Assembly (NCBI RefSeq): GCF_013363975.1
Contig: NZ_JABWGN010000006.1
Span: 434,001 to 498,000 of the forward strand
DNA: 64,000 nt
Source of the DNA: Nonomuraea montanisoli
GTDB taxonomy: Bacteria; Actinomycetota; Actinomycetes; Streptosporangiales; Streptosporangiaceae
Reading direction: 5' to 3'
The position numbers were made by a program, and so were the translations under genes. The notes under the pieces were generated by a model. That model did no database searches. It saw only the letters and a list, made by a program, of their open reading frames with translations, and was not told the DNA's origin. Each line of letters begins with the position of its first letter. The first letter of the stretch is position 1. Below, piece by piece: positions 40,829-49,855 of this stretch.

Positions 40829-41953
40829 ATGCGCGTTTCCGTTGTCGGAGCCGGTCTGGGAGGTCTGGCTCTCGCGCAGGGTCTGCGTGGTGCCGGGATC
40901 GAGACCGACGTGTTCGAGCGCGACCCGGGGATCGTCGCACGGTTCCAGGGCTACCGGCTCGTGCTGAACCTGATCGGTTTCCAGGCGGTGCGCGACTGCC
41001 TGCCGACGCGCTGGCACCCGCTGCTGGACGAGATCGTCATGGACGCCTCCGCCGAGCAGCTGATCCTGGACCCGCAGATGAACGAGATCGGCAAGCTCGG
41101 CGCGGGCCGGACCGGCATCGTAGTCGACAGGCAGGTGCTGCGACACCTGTTGCTGACCGGCCTCACCGTGCACACCGATGCCGCGCTGACCGGCTACGAC
41201 GTGCTGGGCGACGGCACCGTCCAAGCCCGGTTCGCCCGCCGCGACCCGGCCACCGCCGACCTGCTCGTCGGCGCGGACGGCGTCACCTCCGCGGTCCGCG
41301 AGGTGTTGTCGCCGCAGACCATCCCGACCGACACCGGCGTCCGGTTCGTCATCGGCCGCACTCCGCTGACCGACGAGTTCGCCGGCCTGTCCAAGGCCTA
41401 CGGTTCGAAGATCACGGGCGACGGCGTCAGCCTGCTGCTCGGCGCGATGCGCTTCCGTACCCCGCCGAAGCAGGCCGCCGAGCAGCTGGCCCCCGAAGTC
41501 ACGCTGCCCGACATCGGCGACTACGTGCGCTGGGCCATGATCCTTCCGCCGAACGGCACGCTGGAGGACCTGACCGCGCAGGACGCCGTGCTGTCCAGGA
41601 TGGAAGGTTGGCACCCGGAGCTGCGCGCGCTGATCGAGCAGGCCGATCCGGACAACAGCACGCTGCTGTCCATCCGGGTGGTCAAGCCCGGTGAGCGCTG
41701 GGCGTCCGGCCCGGTCACCCTGCTCGGCGACGCGATCCACGCCACCTCCCCGACCGGCGGCAACGGCGCGAACACCGCGCTGCGCGATGCCGACCTGCTG
41801 CGCCGCTGCCTGATCGAGGCCAACGAAGGCCGCCAGGATCTGCTCAGCGCGGTCCACGACTACGAGCGGCAGATGTTCGAGTACGGCGCCGAGGCCGTGC
41901 GCAGCAGTCTCGAGAAGCTGCCCGCCTTCGCCCCCGACGCGAAACTGTCCTGA
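40829..41953 (+). CDS. FAD-dependent aromatic/TetX-like monooxygenase
   Basis: A 374-residue class A flavoprotein hydroxylase: the GxGxxG dinucleotide fold at the start (VSVVGAGLGGLALAQGLRGAG), the DG motif (LLVGADGVTSAVRE) and the GD motif (TLLGDAIHATSPTGGNGAN). These enzymes hydroxylate phenols, polyketides or tetracyclines. GGGGG lies before the ATG at 40829; an in-frame ATG at 40811 is also possible. Control by the divergent TetR repressor is strongly suggested by the operator. The substrate is unknown. Confidence 0.9.
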   Translation: MRVSVVGAGLGGLALAQGLRGAGIETDVFERDPGIVARFQGYRLVLNLIGFQAVRDCLPTRWHPLLDEIVMDASAEQLILDPQMNEIGKLGAGRTGIVVDRQVLRHLLLTGLTVHTDAALTGYDVLGDGTVQARFARRDPATADLLVGADGVTSAVREVLSPQTIPTDTGVRFVIGRTPLTDEFAGLSKAYGSKITGDGVSLLLGAMRFRTPPKQAAEQLAPEVTLPDIGDYVRWAMILPPNGTLEDLTAQDAVLSRMEGWHPELRALIEQADPDNSTLLSIRVVKPGERWASGPVTLLGDAIHATSPTGGNGANTALRDADLLRRCLIEANEGRQDLLSAVHDYERQMFEYGAEAVRSSLEKLPAFAPDAKLS

Positions 41954-42279
41954 GGTTCGGCTTGTGCGATCGACCGGACCCGCCCGGTCGTGGACACACT
42001 GATCCCCGCCAGTTGACGACGCGGTCGACTGTTGCAGGGCAGCGACAAGATCGTTCGGCCGGCCCACGCCGACGCGGCTGACCAGCCGCCACTGAGGACC
42101 GCGGCCCGTTTCTGGCGTATTCCGGTCCCACCTCAACGAGAGCAGTCACCGAACCGAAACGAAGATCACGTTCCTGGCGCCAATTTCTGCACTCAGACTC
42201 CTCGAAGGCCAAGTAGAGGCTGCCGTCGATGTGGTGGTAGGCGCCGGGCCGGATGCCAGTGGTGTCGACCAGCCTCCAC
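41954..42279. other. gene-free stretch left of the Tn3 remnant
   Basis: No supported gene. On the minus strand an open frame continues outward from the transposon end and reads RPGAYHHIDGSLYLAFEES; it looks protein-like but I do not recognise it, and it has no start or clear end. Base composition is lower in G+C than the flanking genes. It may be residue of the gene into which the element jumped. Confidence 0.4.
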
Positions 42280-42347
42280 GGCGTCCTGCTTCCGAAGGCG
42301 CCCCCAGCCCCAAAGTAGCGATGAGCTAAATCACGATTACTGCTCGT
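42280..42347 (+). repeat. left inverted repeat of the Tn3 remnant
   Basis: Starts GGCGTCCTGCTTCCG and contains CCCCAAAGTAGCGATGAGCT; reverse complement of 44679-44746 at 62 of 68 positions. Tn3-family ends are usually about 38 bp, so these are longer than average or include some flanking homology. Confidence 0.8.
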
Positions 42348-42351
42348 GGTT

Positions 42352-42930
42352 CTACGGGTAGGTGGCTGGGTCTGGCTGGTCGGGAAGGAGATCGGCGAGA
42401 GCGGTCCGTATGGCGGCGCGGCTGACGCCGTGGGCACGGGTGAGCGCGGCGACGGAGGCGCCCTGTCCCTGGTATGCGGTCCTGGCTTCTTTACGCTGGT
42501 CGGCGTCGAGGGCGGGTGGGCGGCCGCGGTAGCGGCCTTCGGCCTCGGCTGCGGCGATCCCTTCATCGGTGAGTTCGTTCTGCAAGTCGCGCTGGAATTG
42601 GCCGACGGCGCTGATCACATTGATGATCAGGTCTGTGGTGGCGTCGTGGCGGCGAGGTTCTGGAAGTCCGACAGCGGGCCGGACAGGACCGTAGGGTGAC
42701 GCCGCGAGCTTGGCACCAGCCGCGGACGTTGTGGATGTCGATGAGATCGCGGCAGAGGCGGAAGAGTTCGGAGACGGTGAGGGTGTCGCCGGGGTGCGCC
42801 TTGGCGGCGATCTTGCCGAACGCGGGGCGGTCCAGGGCGGGGATCTTGGAGGTGGTGGCGGGGTCCTCGAAGAGGAGGACGGCGTCGGGAGCCGGTCGGG
42901 CGACCTGTCGGGAAACCAGCTAATCCCGAC
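42352..42930 (-). pseudogene. serine resolvase, frameshifted 3' part
   Basis: The C-terminal segment reads FQRDLQNELTDEGIAAAEAEGRYRGRP and then a helix-turn-helix (VAALTRAHGVSRAAIRTALADL), the DNA-binding end of a Tn3-type resolvase. Upstream the homology (DRPAFGKIAAKAHPGDTLTV, LFRLCRDLIDIHN) continues in other frames, and the catalytic-serine N-terminus is missing. It lies next to the left transposon end. Confidence 0.75.
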
Positions 42931-43016
42931 CCGCTTCGAGTGCGACTTAGCGCTTCAGTCGGCGGGAATCGCCCACTGAAGCGCAAAGCCATCAACAAAT
43001 GATCGTTACGGGGCTT

Positions 43017-43790
43017 CTAGCTGGCTTCGAGAACGAAGAACAGGAAGCTCAGAAACCTTGTGCCGGTGATCTCGCGGAGCTCCTCGGGGAACAGTTCGCG
43101 GGCTTCCGGCACAAACGGTGGTTCGCTGATGACACTGATGCGAAAGCCCGCCGCGGTGAAGGCTTCGGTCATCGCGTGCAACGGCCGGTCCCAGAACCTC
43201 ATCTGGACGGTCTGCCCACCTCTGGTCCATTCGTCGGTCCGGCTGCAAGTCTCGAAGTACTTGAACTTTTCTCCAGCCATGTGCTGCATGAGCGTAATGC
43301 CGAAGGGGTGATGGACCGAGACGAGGAGTCGGCCACCTGGCTTCAGCACGCGCCGCAGCTCGGCCAGCGTCGGTCCCCAGTCTTCCAGGTAGTGCAGCAC
43401 CAGGGACGCGATGACGTCGTCGAACGCCTCGTCAGGGAAGGGCAATGGGTTGGCCAGGTCGGCGACCTGCAGATCCGCGTCGGGGCCCAGCCGCTGCCGG
43501 GCCTGCTCCAGCATCCCGGCGCTCGCATCGACGCCGGTCACGATGGCACCTCGATTGCGCAGCTCGGAGAACAGGGGGCCTGAGCCGCAGCCGGCGTCGA
43601 GGATGCGCCTTCCGCTTACGTTCCCGGCAAGCTCCAGCATCGCGGGACGCTCGTAGTACGCATTTGTGAGGCTGGTCTCGTTCTCGGTCGTGTACCCCTC
43701 GGCCATCCTGTCGTAGTCGTTGAATCGGGGCGAAGATGCGGTGTCAACGTACTTCTCCGGCGTAGCAGACATCAGGCCATTGTGGCCCAT
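43017..43790 (-). CDS. SAM-dependent class I methyltransferase (transposon passenger)
   Basis: A 257-residue methyltransferase: motif I ILDAGCGSGPLFSELRNRG, acidic loop VTGVDASAGML, DLQVADLANPLPFPDEAFD and IASLVLHYLEDWGPTLAELRRVLKPGGRLLVSVHHP, as in UbiE/Methyltransf_11 proteins. It is intact although both neighbours are broken. ATG 43790 or ATG 43772 (MSATPEKY) may be the start. Its place inside a Tn3-type element suggests that it was carried as cargo; the substrate is unknown. Intactness among relics hints at selection. Confidence 0.87.
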   Translation of the reverse strand: MGHNGLMSATPEKYVDTASSPRFNDYDRMAEGYTTENETSLTNAYYERPAMLELAGNVSGRRILDAGCGSGPLFSELRNRGAIVTGVDASAGMLEQARQRLGPDADLQVADLANPLPFPDEAFDDVIASLVLHYLEDWGPTLAELRRVLKPGGRLLVSVHHPFGITLMQHMAGEKFKYFETCSRTDEWTRGGQTVQMRFWDRPLHAMTEAFTAAGFRISVISEPPFVPEARELFPEELREITGTRFLSFLFFVLEAS

Positions 43791-43853
43791 CAGTCACGGA
43801 AGACACTCCGTCGTCGTACGCAGCTGTGATGGGCAGGGGTCTCGGAGGGGGTC

Positions 43854-44640
43854 TCAGGCGGCCAGACCGAGGTCGAGGCGGCGGTCGTTGTCGATGTCGA
43901 TCCGTCCGTAAAGGTTGGCGTTCGACCAGAACAGAGGCGACAGGCCCCGTTTGTCGGCGTCGGTCATCTTCTCCTGCCAGGCCGGATCCTTCAGCACGGA
44001 CTGAACCAGCAGAGTGTTGATGAACACCAGTGCGGACCGCAACAGGTGCAGACTCAGCATGGAGACCGCCTGGTGCTCCTTGTCGCTGCCGGGCAGGGTA
44101 CCGGCGCTGCCGTAGAACAGGTCGGTGTTGGCCGAATTCCAGTTCTCCACCACCTGCAGCCCCTCGTGAATCTCCCGGCGCAGCCCTTGGGAGGCGACGT
44201 ACTCGGCGACGAAGATGCTTTTGACCGCCTTGCCGAGTTCCTCGATGGCCCTATAGGTGGGGTGCTTGGGGCCGCCGCGAGTGAAACGGCGCAGCACTTG
44301 TTCGGCCTCGGCCGTTCCGAGCCGCAGGGCGGTGGCGTACTTGACCGACGCCGGGCCCGCCGTAGCGGGCGTGGTACTCGGTCATCAGGTTAGACGACCA
44401 TGACCCGCTGATCGCCTCGCCGCAGGCTGCCATGCGGGAAGCGGCCCTCCTGCTCAAAGAACTTCAGCAGCAGTCCGGAGCCCAGACGGGTCGCCCCCGT
44501 CTTGTTCCCCACCAGATCCCAGTCGCTGTCCAGCAGCGTCCACGCCGCGATCAGCTCCTCAGGCTCCCACTCCCGCCGCGTCCCCGCCGCTCCCTTCGCC
44601 TGACCGACCCCCGAGAACAGGGCACACGATCGAACGGGGA
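43854..44640 (-). pseudogene. Tn3-family transposase with large internal deletion
   Basis: The N-terminal DUF4158 part reads RREWEPEELIAAWTLLDSDW and GATRLGSGLLLKFFEQEGRFP (about 44440-44620). The sequence then jumps to MTEYHARYGG and directly to the C-terminal catalytic region (YATALRLGTAEAEQVLRRFTR, HPTYRAIEELGKAVKSIFV, LQVVENWNSANTDLFYG, LSPLFWSNANLYGR). About two thirds of the near-1000-residue family length, including most of the DDE domain, is gone, and frames differ between pieces. Confidence 0.85.
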
Positions 44641-44678
44641 ACACCCCTACGCCCCGGTACGCGCGATTCGTGACGACT

Positions 44679-44746
44679 ACGAACAGCAACCGTGATCTAG
44701 CTCATCGCTACTTTGGGGCTGGGGACGCCTTCGGGAGCAGGACGCC
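44679..44746 (-). repeat. right inverted repeat of the Tn3 remnant
   Basis: Contains AGCTCATCGCTACTTTGGGG and ends GCAGGACGCC. It is the mirror of the left end and lies just outside the transposase N-terminus, as expected for a Tn3 element. Confidence 0.8.
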
Positions 44747-45081
44747 TCCACGGCCCGCGCAGGGACGGGGACACCCAAGCGAAGAGGCCGTCGTTCCATG
44801 GGGACTCCGCTCCCTCGTCGTTGCATGCCGCCCAACCCCCGAGCGAGGATTCCCTCACCAAGCGGCGGCGCATGATTGCGCAAACTTAAGCTGAGCATCT
44901 GTCACCGTCAAGACCGCTGTTGTGAGACTTGTGAAGTTGTGTGCTACCTCGAGAAATCCGCATCCGCGGCTGCTCGCGGGAACCATTTGATGATTGCGGA
45001 AACATCAACCTCGCCTATCAACCTCCGAAGATGCCGATGTACGCTATCGGCGACGACGACGACGAAGGGAGACGACCCGGC
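44747..45081. other. gene-free stretch with LacI-type sites
   Basis: Between the transposon end and the LacI start no gene is supported. The right half is distinctly richer in A+T. Two copies of a TTGCGSAAAC motif lie at 44876-44885 and 44994-45003, and a GAAGGGAG ribosome site at 45064 serves the LacI gene. Confidence 0.5.
44875..45003. promoter_or_regulatory. candidate LacI operators upstream of the LacI gene
   Basis: ATTGCGCAAACTT (44875-44887) and ATTGCGGAAACAT (44993-45005) share a core with AGCGCAAACAT before the glycosidase gene at 46158. The first contains the palindrome TTGCGCAA, typical of LacI-family sites. Autoregulation is inferred. Confidence 0.5.
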
Positions 45082-46119
45082 GTGGCTCGACTACCAGGGA
45101 CGAGGGCGTCAGGCGGCCCGTCGATGGCGGACGTCGCCAAGCTCGCCGGCGTCTCGGGCCAGACCGTGTCCCGGGTCGTCAACGGCAACGACCGGGTGAC
45201 CACCGAGACGAGGCTCAAGGTCGAAACGGCCATGAGACAGCTCGGCTACCGCGCCAACATCGCCGCGCGGGCGCTGGCCACCGGCCGGTTCGGCACGATC
45301 GGCGTCGTCATGTTCAACCTCAGCGCCGTGCTCAACGTCCGCATCGTCGAGGCGGTCGTGACCGGCGCCCAGGCCCGCGGCTACTCCGTGAGCGTCGCGA
45401 TGGTCAACGGCCCGACCGAGAAGGACGTCCGCGCCGCCGTCCGCGGCCTCACCGACCGCGCGGTGGACGGCGTGATCGTGATCGAGGGCCGGGTGCTCGA
45501 CACCCCTCACCTGCAGCTTCCCGAGGAAGTGCCGGTCGTGATCGCCGACAGCAGGGCGGCGCACCGGCACCCCACGTTCGGCATGGACGAGGCCGCCGGC
45601 GCCCGCGCCGTCGTGGAGCACCTGCTCGGGCTCGGCCACGCCACCGTGCACCACGTGGCCGGGCCGACCGGCTCGAATCCGGCGCAGCGGCGCAGGGCCG
45701 CGTGGCAGCGGCTGCTGAAGCGGGAGGGCCGCGCCGTCCCGCCGGCCGCCGTCGGCGACTGGTCCCCGCAGTCGGGGTACGACGCCGCCCGCCGCCTGCT
45801 GGCCGACGACGACGTGACCGCCGTCTTCGCCGCCAACGACCAGATGGCCGTGGGCGTGCTCAGGGCCGCGGCCGAACGGGGCCGCAGGGTGCCGGACGAC
45901 CTGAGCGTCGTCGGCTTCGACGACCTCGACTTCACGCCGTTCCTCGCCCCGCCGCTGACGACCGTCCGGCAGGACCTCGCGGCGGTGGGACGACGCTGCC
46001 TCGACCACCTGATCGCGCGGATCGAGGCGCCGGCCGGGATCGAGGCGACCCAGGCCGCCAGCAGGTTCGTACGCCCGGAACTGGTGATCAGGGCGTCCAC
46101 CGCGCCCCCACGCCGCTGA
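45082..46119 (+). CDS. LacI-family transcriptional regulator
   Basis: A 345-residue repressor: HTH MADVAKLAGVSGQTVSRVVNGNDRVTTETRLKVETAMRQLGYRAN preceded by a 15-residue tail, then a periplasmic-binding-protein-like domain (IGVVMFNLSAVLNVRIVEAVVTGAQARGY ... AVFAANDQMAVGVLRAAAERGRRVPDDLSVVGFDDLDFTPFLAPPLTTVRQD). The GTG at 45082 follows GAAGGGAG by ten bases. It precedes a secreted glycosidase gene, the usual partner of LacI proteins, with shared motifs before both. The inducer is probably a sugar. Confidence 0.92.
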   Translation: MARLPGTRASGGPSMADVAKLAGVSGQTVSRVVNGNDRVTTETRLKVETAMRQLGYRANIAARALATGRFGTIGVVMFNLSAVLNVRIVEAVVTGAQARGYSVSVAMVNGPTEKDVRAAVRGLTDRAVDGVIVIEGRVLDTPHLQLPEEVPVVIADSRAAHRHPTFGMDEAAGARAVVEHLLGLGHATVHHVAGPTGSNPAQRRRAAWQRLLKREGRAVPPAAVGDWSPQSGYDAARRLLADDDVTAVFAANDQMAVGVLRAAAERGRRVPDDLSVVGFDDLDFTPFLAPPLTTVRQDLAAVGRRCLDHLIARIEAPAGIEATQAASRFVRPELVIRASTAPPRR

Positions 46120-46155
46120 CCCCGGCCGCCCGCGGCCATTGACAGGCCGATCAAG

Positions 46156-46166
46156 TTAGCGCAAAC
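46156..46166. promoter_or_regulatory. candidate LacI operator before the glycosidase gene
   Basis: TTAGCGCAAAC matches the two motifs upstream of the LacI gene at 9-10 positions and is about 94 bases before the glycosidase ATG. Confidence 0.5.
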
Positions 46167-46259
46167 ATGACTTCACGAAATGTGTCACCGACACTGTGAC
46201 CGCGTCTACCTGCCTCTCTCCCCCGACCCTCCTTCTGAGCCCAGGGAGCACAAGACCCC

Positions 46260-47420
46260 ATGCTGCTGCGCCGACTATCGATCATCGCGCTGACCGCCGT
46301 CCTGGCCGCCTCGACCACCGCGCACACCGCCACCGCCGCCGAAGGCAGGCCTGCAAAACTCGCGTACGGCGCCCTTGGCGCGAACTTCAACCAGAACCTC
46401 GACGCGCTGAACTACCGGGAGCTCCGCGAGGCCAAGGCCCAATGGGTCCGCGGGTTCTTCCCGATGCCCGCCACCGACCAAGGCGATCCCGCCGCGCATT
46501 TCGCCATCCGCACGATCACCCAGGCGGCCGGTCGGGGCTACGACACCATCCTGAGCCTGAAGTTCCCCTACGACCGGGCCTCGTTCCCCGCGCCGGGCAG
46601 CGCCAAGATGACCGCTGAGCTGGCCCGCCTGGACCGGGTTCTGCCTACCGTGCTGAACAAGGTGGACATCATCACGATCGGCAACGAGCCGTTCATCGAG
46701 AGCCTGCCCGCCGAACGCGACGCACGGCTCAACGAGTTCTACGAGGCCGTCGCCCGGCACGTGATCGACTACAGGCGCGCGCACTGCGGCGCGGACTGCC
46801 GCACCGTGCTCTACATGGGCGCGCTGAACCGGCTCGACCTGCCCGACCGCCGCACGCCGGCGGCCGAGCGCTGGATGACCTTCGTCCGCGAGACGCCGGA
46901 GATCGAGGGCGTCGACATCCACCCGCACGTGCCCTCGCCTCAGGCCGTCCAGCCGTTCCTCGACTACATCCTGCCGCGGATGCGCCCGCGGCAGACGTTC
47001 CTCGTCACCGAGTTCTCCCTGGTGCATTACTGGAAAGAGCACCTGCGTGACACCGTCTCCACCAAGTTCGCCCAGCAGTACGGCTTCGCCCCGGACACCC
47101 AGGTCTGGCAGGTGATCAAGGCCGCCATCGACAAGCCGTTCAGCGAGCGGAAGTGGGACGACTTCCTGACCAGCAGCCCGTGGTTCACCAGCCAGGCCGG
47201 CTTCCTGCGCGACCAGTTGCGGCTGTACCGGAGCACCGGTCGGCTGGCGGTCGCCACGTACGCCTTCAAGCAGGACGATGCGATGGTCGAGGACTTCGGC
47301 CCTGACAAGACCCCGTGGCTGCTCAACAGCGTGTACGCCCGCTACACCGTGCAGCCCCGCGGTGCCCTGTCAGGGCGCGGCTGGTGGCTCGACGACTTCC
47401 GCGCGCTGCAGCGGCGCTGA
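46260..47420 (+). CDS. secreted glycoside hydrolase-like TIM-barrel protein
   Basis: A 386-residue exported protein with a signal peptide (LRRLSIIALTAVLAASTTAHTATA). The layout fits clan GH-A: a first strand AYGALGANFNQNLDALN, the acid/base Glu in IITIGNEPFIE, a DIHPHVPSP strand and a probable nucleophile Glu in TFLVTEFSLVHYW. I cannot place it in a GH family from sequence alone. It follows a LacI gene and precedes the first codons of a sulfatase gene, so it may once have acted on a sulfated polysaccharide. Confidence 0.78.
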   Translation: MLLRRLSIIALTAVLAASTTAHTATAAEGRPAKLAYGALGANFNQNLDALNYRELREAKAQWVRGFFPMPATDQGDPAAHFAIRTITQAAGRGYDTILSLKFPYDRASFPAPGSAKMTAELARLDRVLPTVLNKVDIITIGNEPFIESLPAERDARLNEFYEAVARHVIDYRRAHCGADCRTVLYMGALNRLDLPDRRTPAAERWMTFVRETPEIEGVDIHPHVPSPQAVQPFLDYILPRMRPRQTFLVTEFSLVHYWKEHLRDTVSTKFAQQYGFAPDTQVWQVIKAAIDKPFSERKWDDFLTSSPWFTSQAGFLRDQLRLYRSTGRLAVATYAFKQDDAMVEDFGPDKTPWLLNSVYARYTVQPRGALSGRGWWLDDFRALQRR

Positions 47421-47484
47421 CCAGGCTGTCCGGCGACACCGCCAGGCAACCGATGTACGCGAAGCGCCAGCGGAGACCCAACCC

Positions 47485-47538
47485 GTGAACCGACCGAACA
47501 CGCTGCTGATCATGACCGATCAGCAGCGCGCCGGCCCG
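47485..47538 (+). pseudogene. 5' stub of a sulfatase gene
   Basis: A GTG opens VNRPNTLLIMTDQQRAGPL, the characteristic first strand of arylsulfatase-family enzymes (RPNxLLIMTDQQR) with the metal-binding Asp. After about 18 codons the sequence changes to Tn3 transposase and a stop appears at 47572-47574. The rest of the sulfatase, including its active-site Cys/Ser, is missing. Confidence 0.75.
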
Positions 47539-47915
47539 TTGGTGGTGACCGGCCCGTGGAAGCGGCACTGCTGAAGGGCGCGGCTTGGGCGGCGGTCAAG
47601 GACAGCGTGCTGACCGACCTGGGCCTGCCGGAAGATCCCGCGGAGCTGCTGGCCGAGCACGCCGAGCGGCTGGATCGCGCCTACCGGGTGGTGCGGGCCG
47701 GGCCGGCCGCCAACACCTCCGTCACCATCGACGACGACGGCAAGATCCACGTGGCGAGCGTGAAGGCGATCGACGAGCCGCCGTCGCTGATCGACCTGCG
47801 CAAGCGGGTGGAGGCGATGATGCCGCGGGGGACATCTCCGAGGCGGTCGTGGAGGTGCTGGGCTGGTGCCCGAAGTTCATGGAGGCCTTCAACCTCGATC
47901 CACACCCGATCGCGT
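47539..47915 (+). pseudogene. internal fragment of a second Tn3-family transposase
   Basis: The frame reads VEAALLKGAAWAAVKDS, VLTDLGLPEDPAELLAEHAE, ANTSVTIDDDGKIHVASVKA, PPSLIDLRKRVEAMMPRG, then after a one-base shift near 47830 DISEAVVEVLGWCPKFMEAF. This is the central part of a Tn3-type transposase, on the opposite strand to the one at 43.9-44.6 kb, so it belongs to another element. Both ends are cut: a sulfatase stub on the left, a DUF3800 fragment on the right. Confidence 0.8.
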
Positions 47916-48297
47916 TGTCTCGCCCATCCTGACCGCGCCCTCCCGCCACGTCCCGCACCTGCAACTGGCAGACCTCGTCACCGCAGCCACCACCGCAGCG
48001 ATCGCCCGACAGCCCTCCGGAATGAAGCTGGCGAAACAGCTGAAGGAACTGGCCCGCACCAACGCGCACGGGCTCGTCAGCGGCGCGGGCGTGGTGCTCT
48101 GGCCGCCTGACCTGGTGGACCTGCACTACTGGGTCTTTGGCGAGACCCACTACGCCCGGGGATCGACGGGACACCCACTCGGCCCATCCGCCGCCCCTTT
48201 CAGCCAACCTGCACGCATCTACCAGCACAACGATGGCCTGTCGGAGCCCGGACAAGCCGCGAACGGGTCCACATCCACGACGAGCAGCAGCGTATGA
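47916..48297 (+). pseudogene. 3' fragment resembling a DUF3800 protein
   Basis: The frame reads HVPHLQLADLVTAATTAAIA, then VSGAGVVLWPPDLVDLHYWVFGE, the end of DUF3800 proteins, a predicted RNase H-like family often found in mobile and defence-related regions. The N-terminal catalytic part is absent. The last bases overlap the integrase start (ATGA), as in an operon. A low-complexity tail of about 45 codons follows the homology. Confidence 0.6.
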
Positions 48298-49309
48298 CGG
48301 TCCACGCCTTGGATCGCGATCCCCCTGCCGACTACAGCACCGCCGTGGAGGCATACCTTTGCTCGGCCGGGATCGCCTCCTCCTCACTGCGCGTCTACCG
48401 AATTTCCCTGCTGACCTGGGCCTGGCTGGCCACTGGGCAGCAACCGCCGCTGGGCCGCAACCGGCGTGGCGCCGAGCCGCCCACCGTGGCGTTCGCCATG
48501 TTCGACGAGGCGCCGGCTGACGTGACCGCCAAGATGTTCGCGCAGCGGGCCCGGCTGGTCGACGCCAACACCGTCAACCGTGAACTGTCGGTGATGAAGG
48601 CCGCCATCACCTGGTGGCGCGTCCGCGGCCGGCTGACCCGCAATCCGATCATCGGCATTGAACGCCGGCCGGCGCCGCCGGACCGAACCCGGGCCCTGTC
48701 GCGCGAGCAGATCGCCGCGTTGTTCGACCTCAAGGTCAGCGTGCGCGAACGCACGCTCTGGAAGGCCCTGTACGAGACGTGCGCACGAGCCGAGGAGATC
48801 CTCTGCCTCGACGTCGAGGATCTGCTGCTGGCCGACAAACGCGGCGGCGTCACGTCCAAGGGCGGCACTATCGAGTGGGTGCACTGGCAGTCGGGCACCG
48901 CCCAACTCCTGCCCCGGCTGCTTAAAGGCCGTACCCGCGGGCCTGTGTTACGGACCGCCGGGCACCTGCCCACGTCCCCGCGCGTGACACATGTCCAGTT
49001 ACCGGGCGCGCCCGCCTGTCCTACCGGCGAGCTGCCGAGCTCTTCGAGGCCCTCACCCGGCCGCTCGCCCATCCGAGTATCACCGACCTAGCCGAACTCA
49101 AGGCACGCGGCGGATGGACGCTTCATCAACTGCGCCACTCCGCGCTGACGCACGAAGCCGAGGACGGCACCAACACCCCGACCCTGTTGGCCCGCTCCCG
49201 GCACGCCGTACGCTCCCTGGAGCGCTACGCCCGGCCCAGCGTCGACGCCGTGGCGGCCCACGTCGCTGGCCGCGATCCTCTCCGACGCCGAAAGCAGGGC
49301 ACCACATGA
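48294..49309 (+). pseudogene. tyrosine recombinase (integrase), one frameshift
   Basis: The N-terminal SAM-like domain (YSTAVEAYLCSAGIASSSLRVYRISLLTWAWLA) and first part of the catalytic domain (LYETCARAEEILCLDVEDL, with the first catalytic Arg) are in one frame to about 48990. The rest is in another frame: RARLSYRRAAELFEALTRPL, LHQLRHSALTHEAEDG, and SLERYARPSVDAVAAHVAG with the nucleophile Tyr. All key residues survive; a single frame repair would restore a near full-length enzyme. Its stop overlaps the next start by four bases (ATGA). Confidence 0.82.
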
Positions 49310-49855
49310 GTTCCCGGCGCGAACTACTCAGCCCAGCAACGCGCATCGCCCTGCGCGAACTGATCACCAACGTTCCGGTACGCCAGATCAACAATTTGTG
49401 GCAAGCCGAAGGATTCGCGCCCAATCCGTTGACGTCCGAACGCCTATTGGGCCGACGAACGCCATGTGGCCCGGGCCGTACGCGTCGTCGAGCGTCTCCT
49501 GGAGGACCACCATCTCGGCTCCAACGAGATCATCTATCACCGAGCTCGGCGCGAGCTGGCACGCGACGGCTACAGCATCAACGATGACGACGGCCACATT
49601 ACCCACGTCGGCGTCGGTATCCGCCCTGGTGCCCTGGCGAACCTCACCGACGCCACCGCCATCCACGACGGCCTGCAACGGATCCGGCGAGCCGAGCAGC
49701 ACGACGATCCTGCCCTCGTTATCGGTGCGGCCAAGGAACTCATCGAAAGCACCGCCAAACTGATCCTCCACGAACTTGGCCGCACCGTCGACCCACGCGC
49801 CGACATCCAGGAACTCATCCGCGAAGCGCAAAAAGCGCTGTTCTTGCAGCCGACT
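49306..49855 (+). pseudogene. abortive-infection-like (Abi_C) protein, frameshifted and cut by an IS
   Basis: An ATG overlapping the integrase stop opens MSSRRELLSPATRIALRELI. Near 49430-49460 the frame shifts and continues ARAVRVVERLLEDHHLGSNE, LQRIRRAEQHDDPALVIGAAKELIESTAKLIL, with the Abi_C-like end DPRADIQELIREAQKALFL. Abi_C domains occur in phage-exclusion proteins. The frame then runs into IS5-type sequence near 49855. The integrase-Abi_C coupling suggests a mobile defence cassette that has decayed. Confidence 0.7.

Larger units (their letters stand above)
42280..44746. mobile_element. decayed Tn3-family transposon remnant carrying a methyltransferase gene
   Basis: Matching inverted repeats of 68 bases (42280-42347 and 44679-44746, six mismatches) enclose a resolvase remnant, a methyltransferase gene and a Tn3 transposase whose middle is deleted. 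Order from left: resolvase 3' part, methyltransferase, transposase C-terminus, transposase N-terminus, all on the minus strand. Length about 2.5 kb. No target-site duplication was recognised. The element cannot move by itself. Confidence 0.8.
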
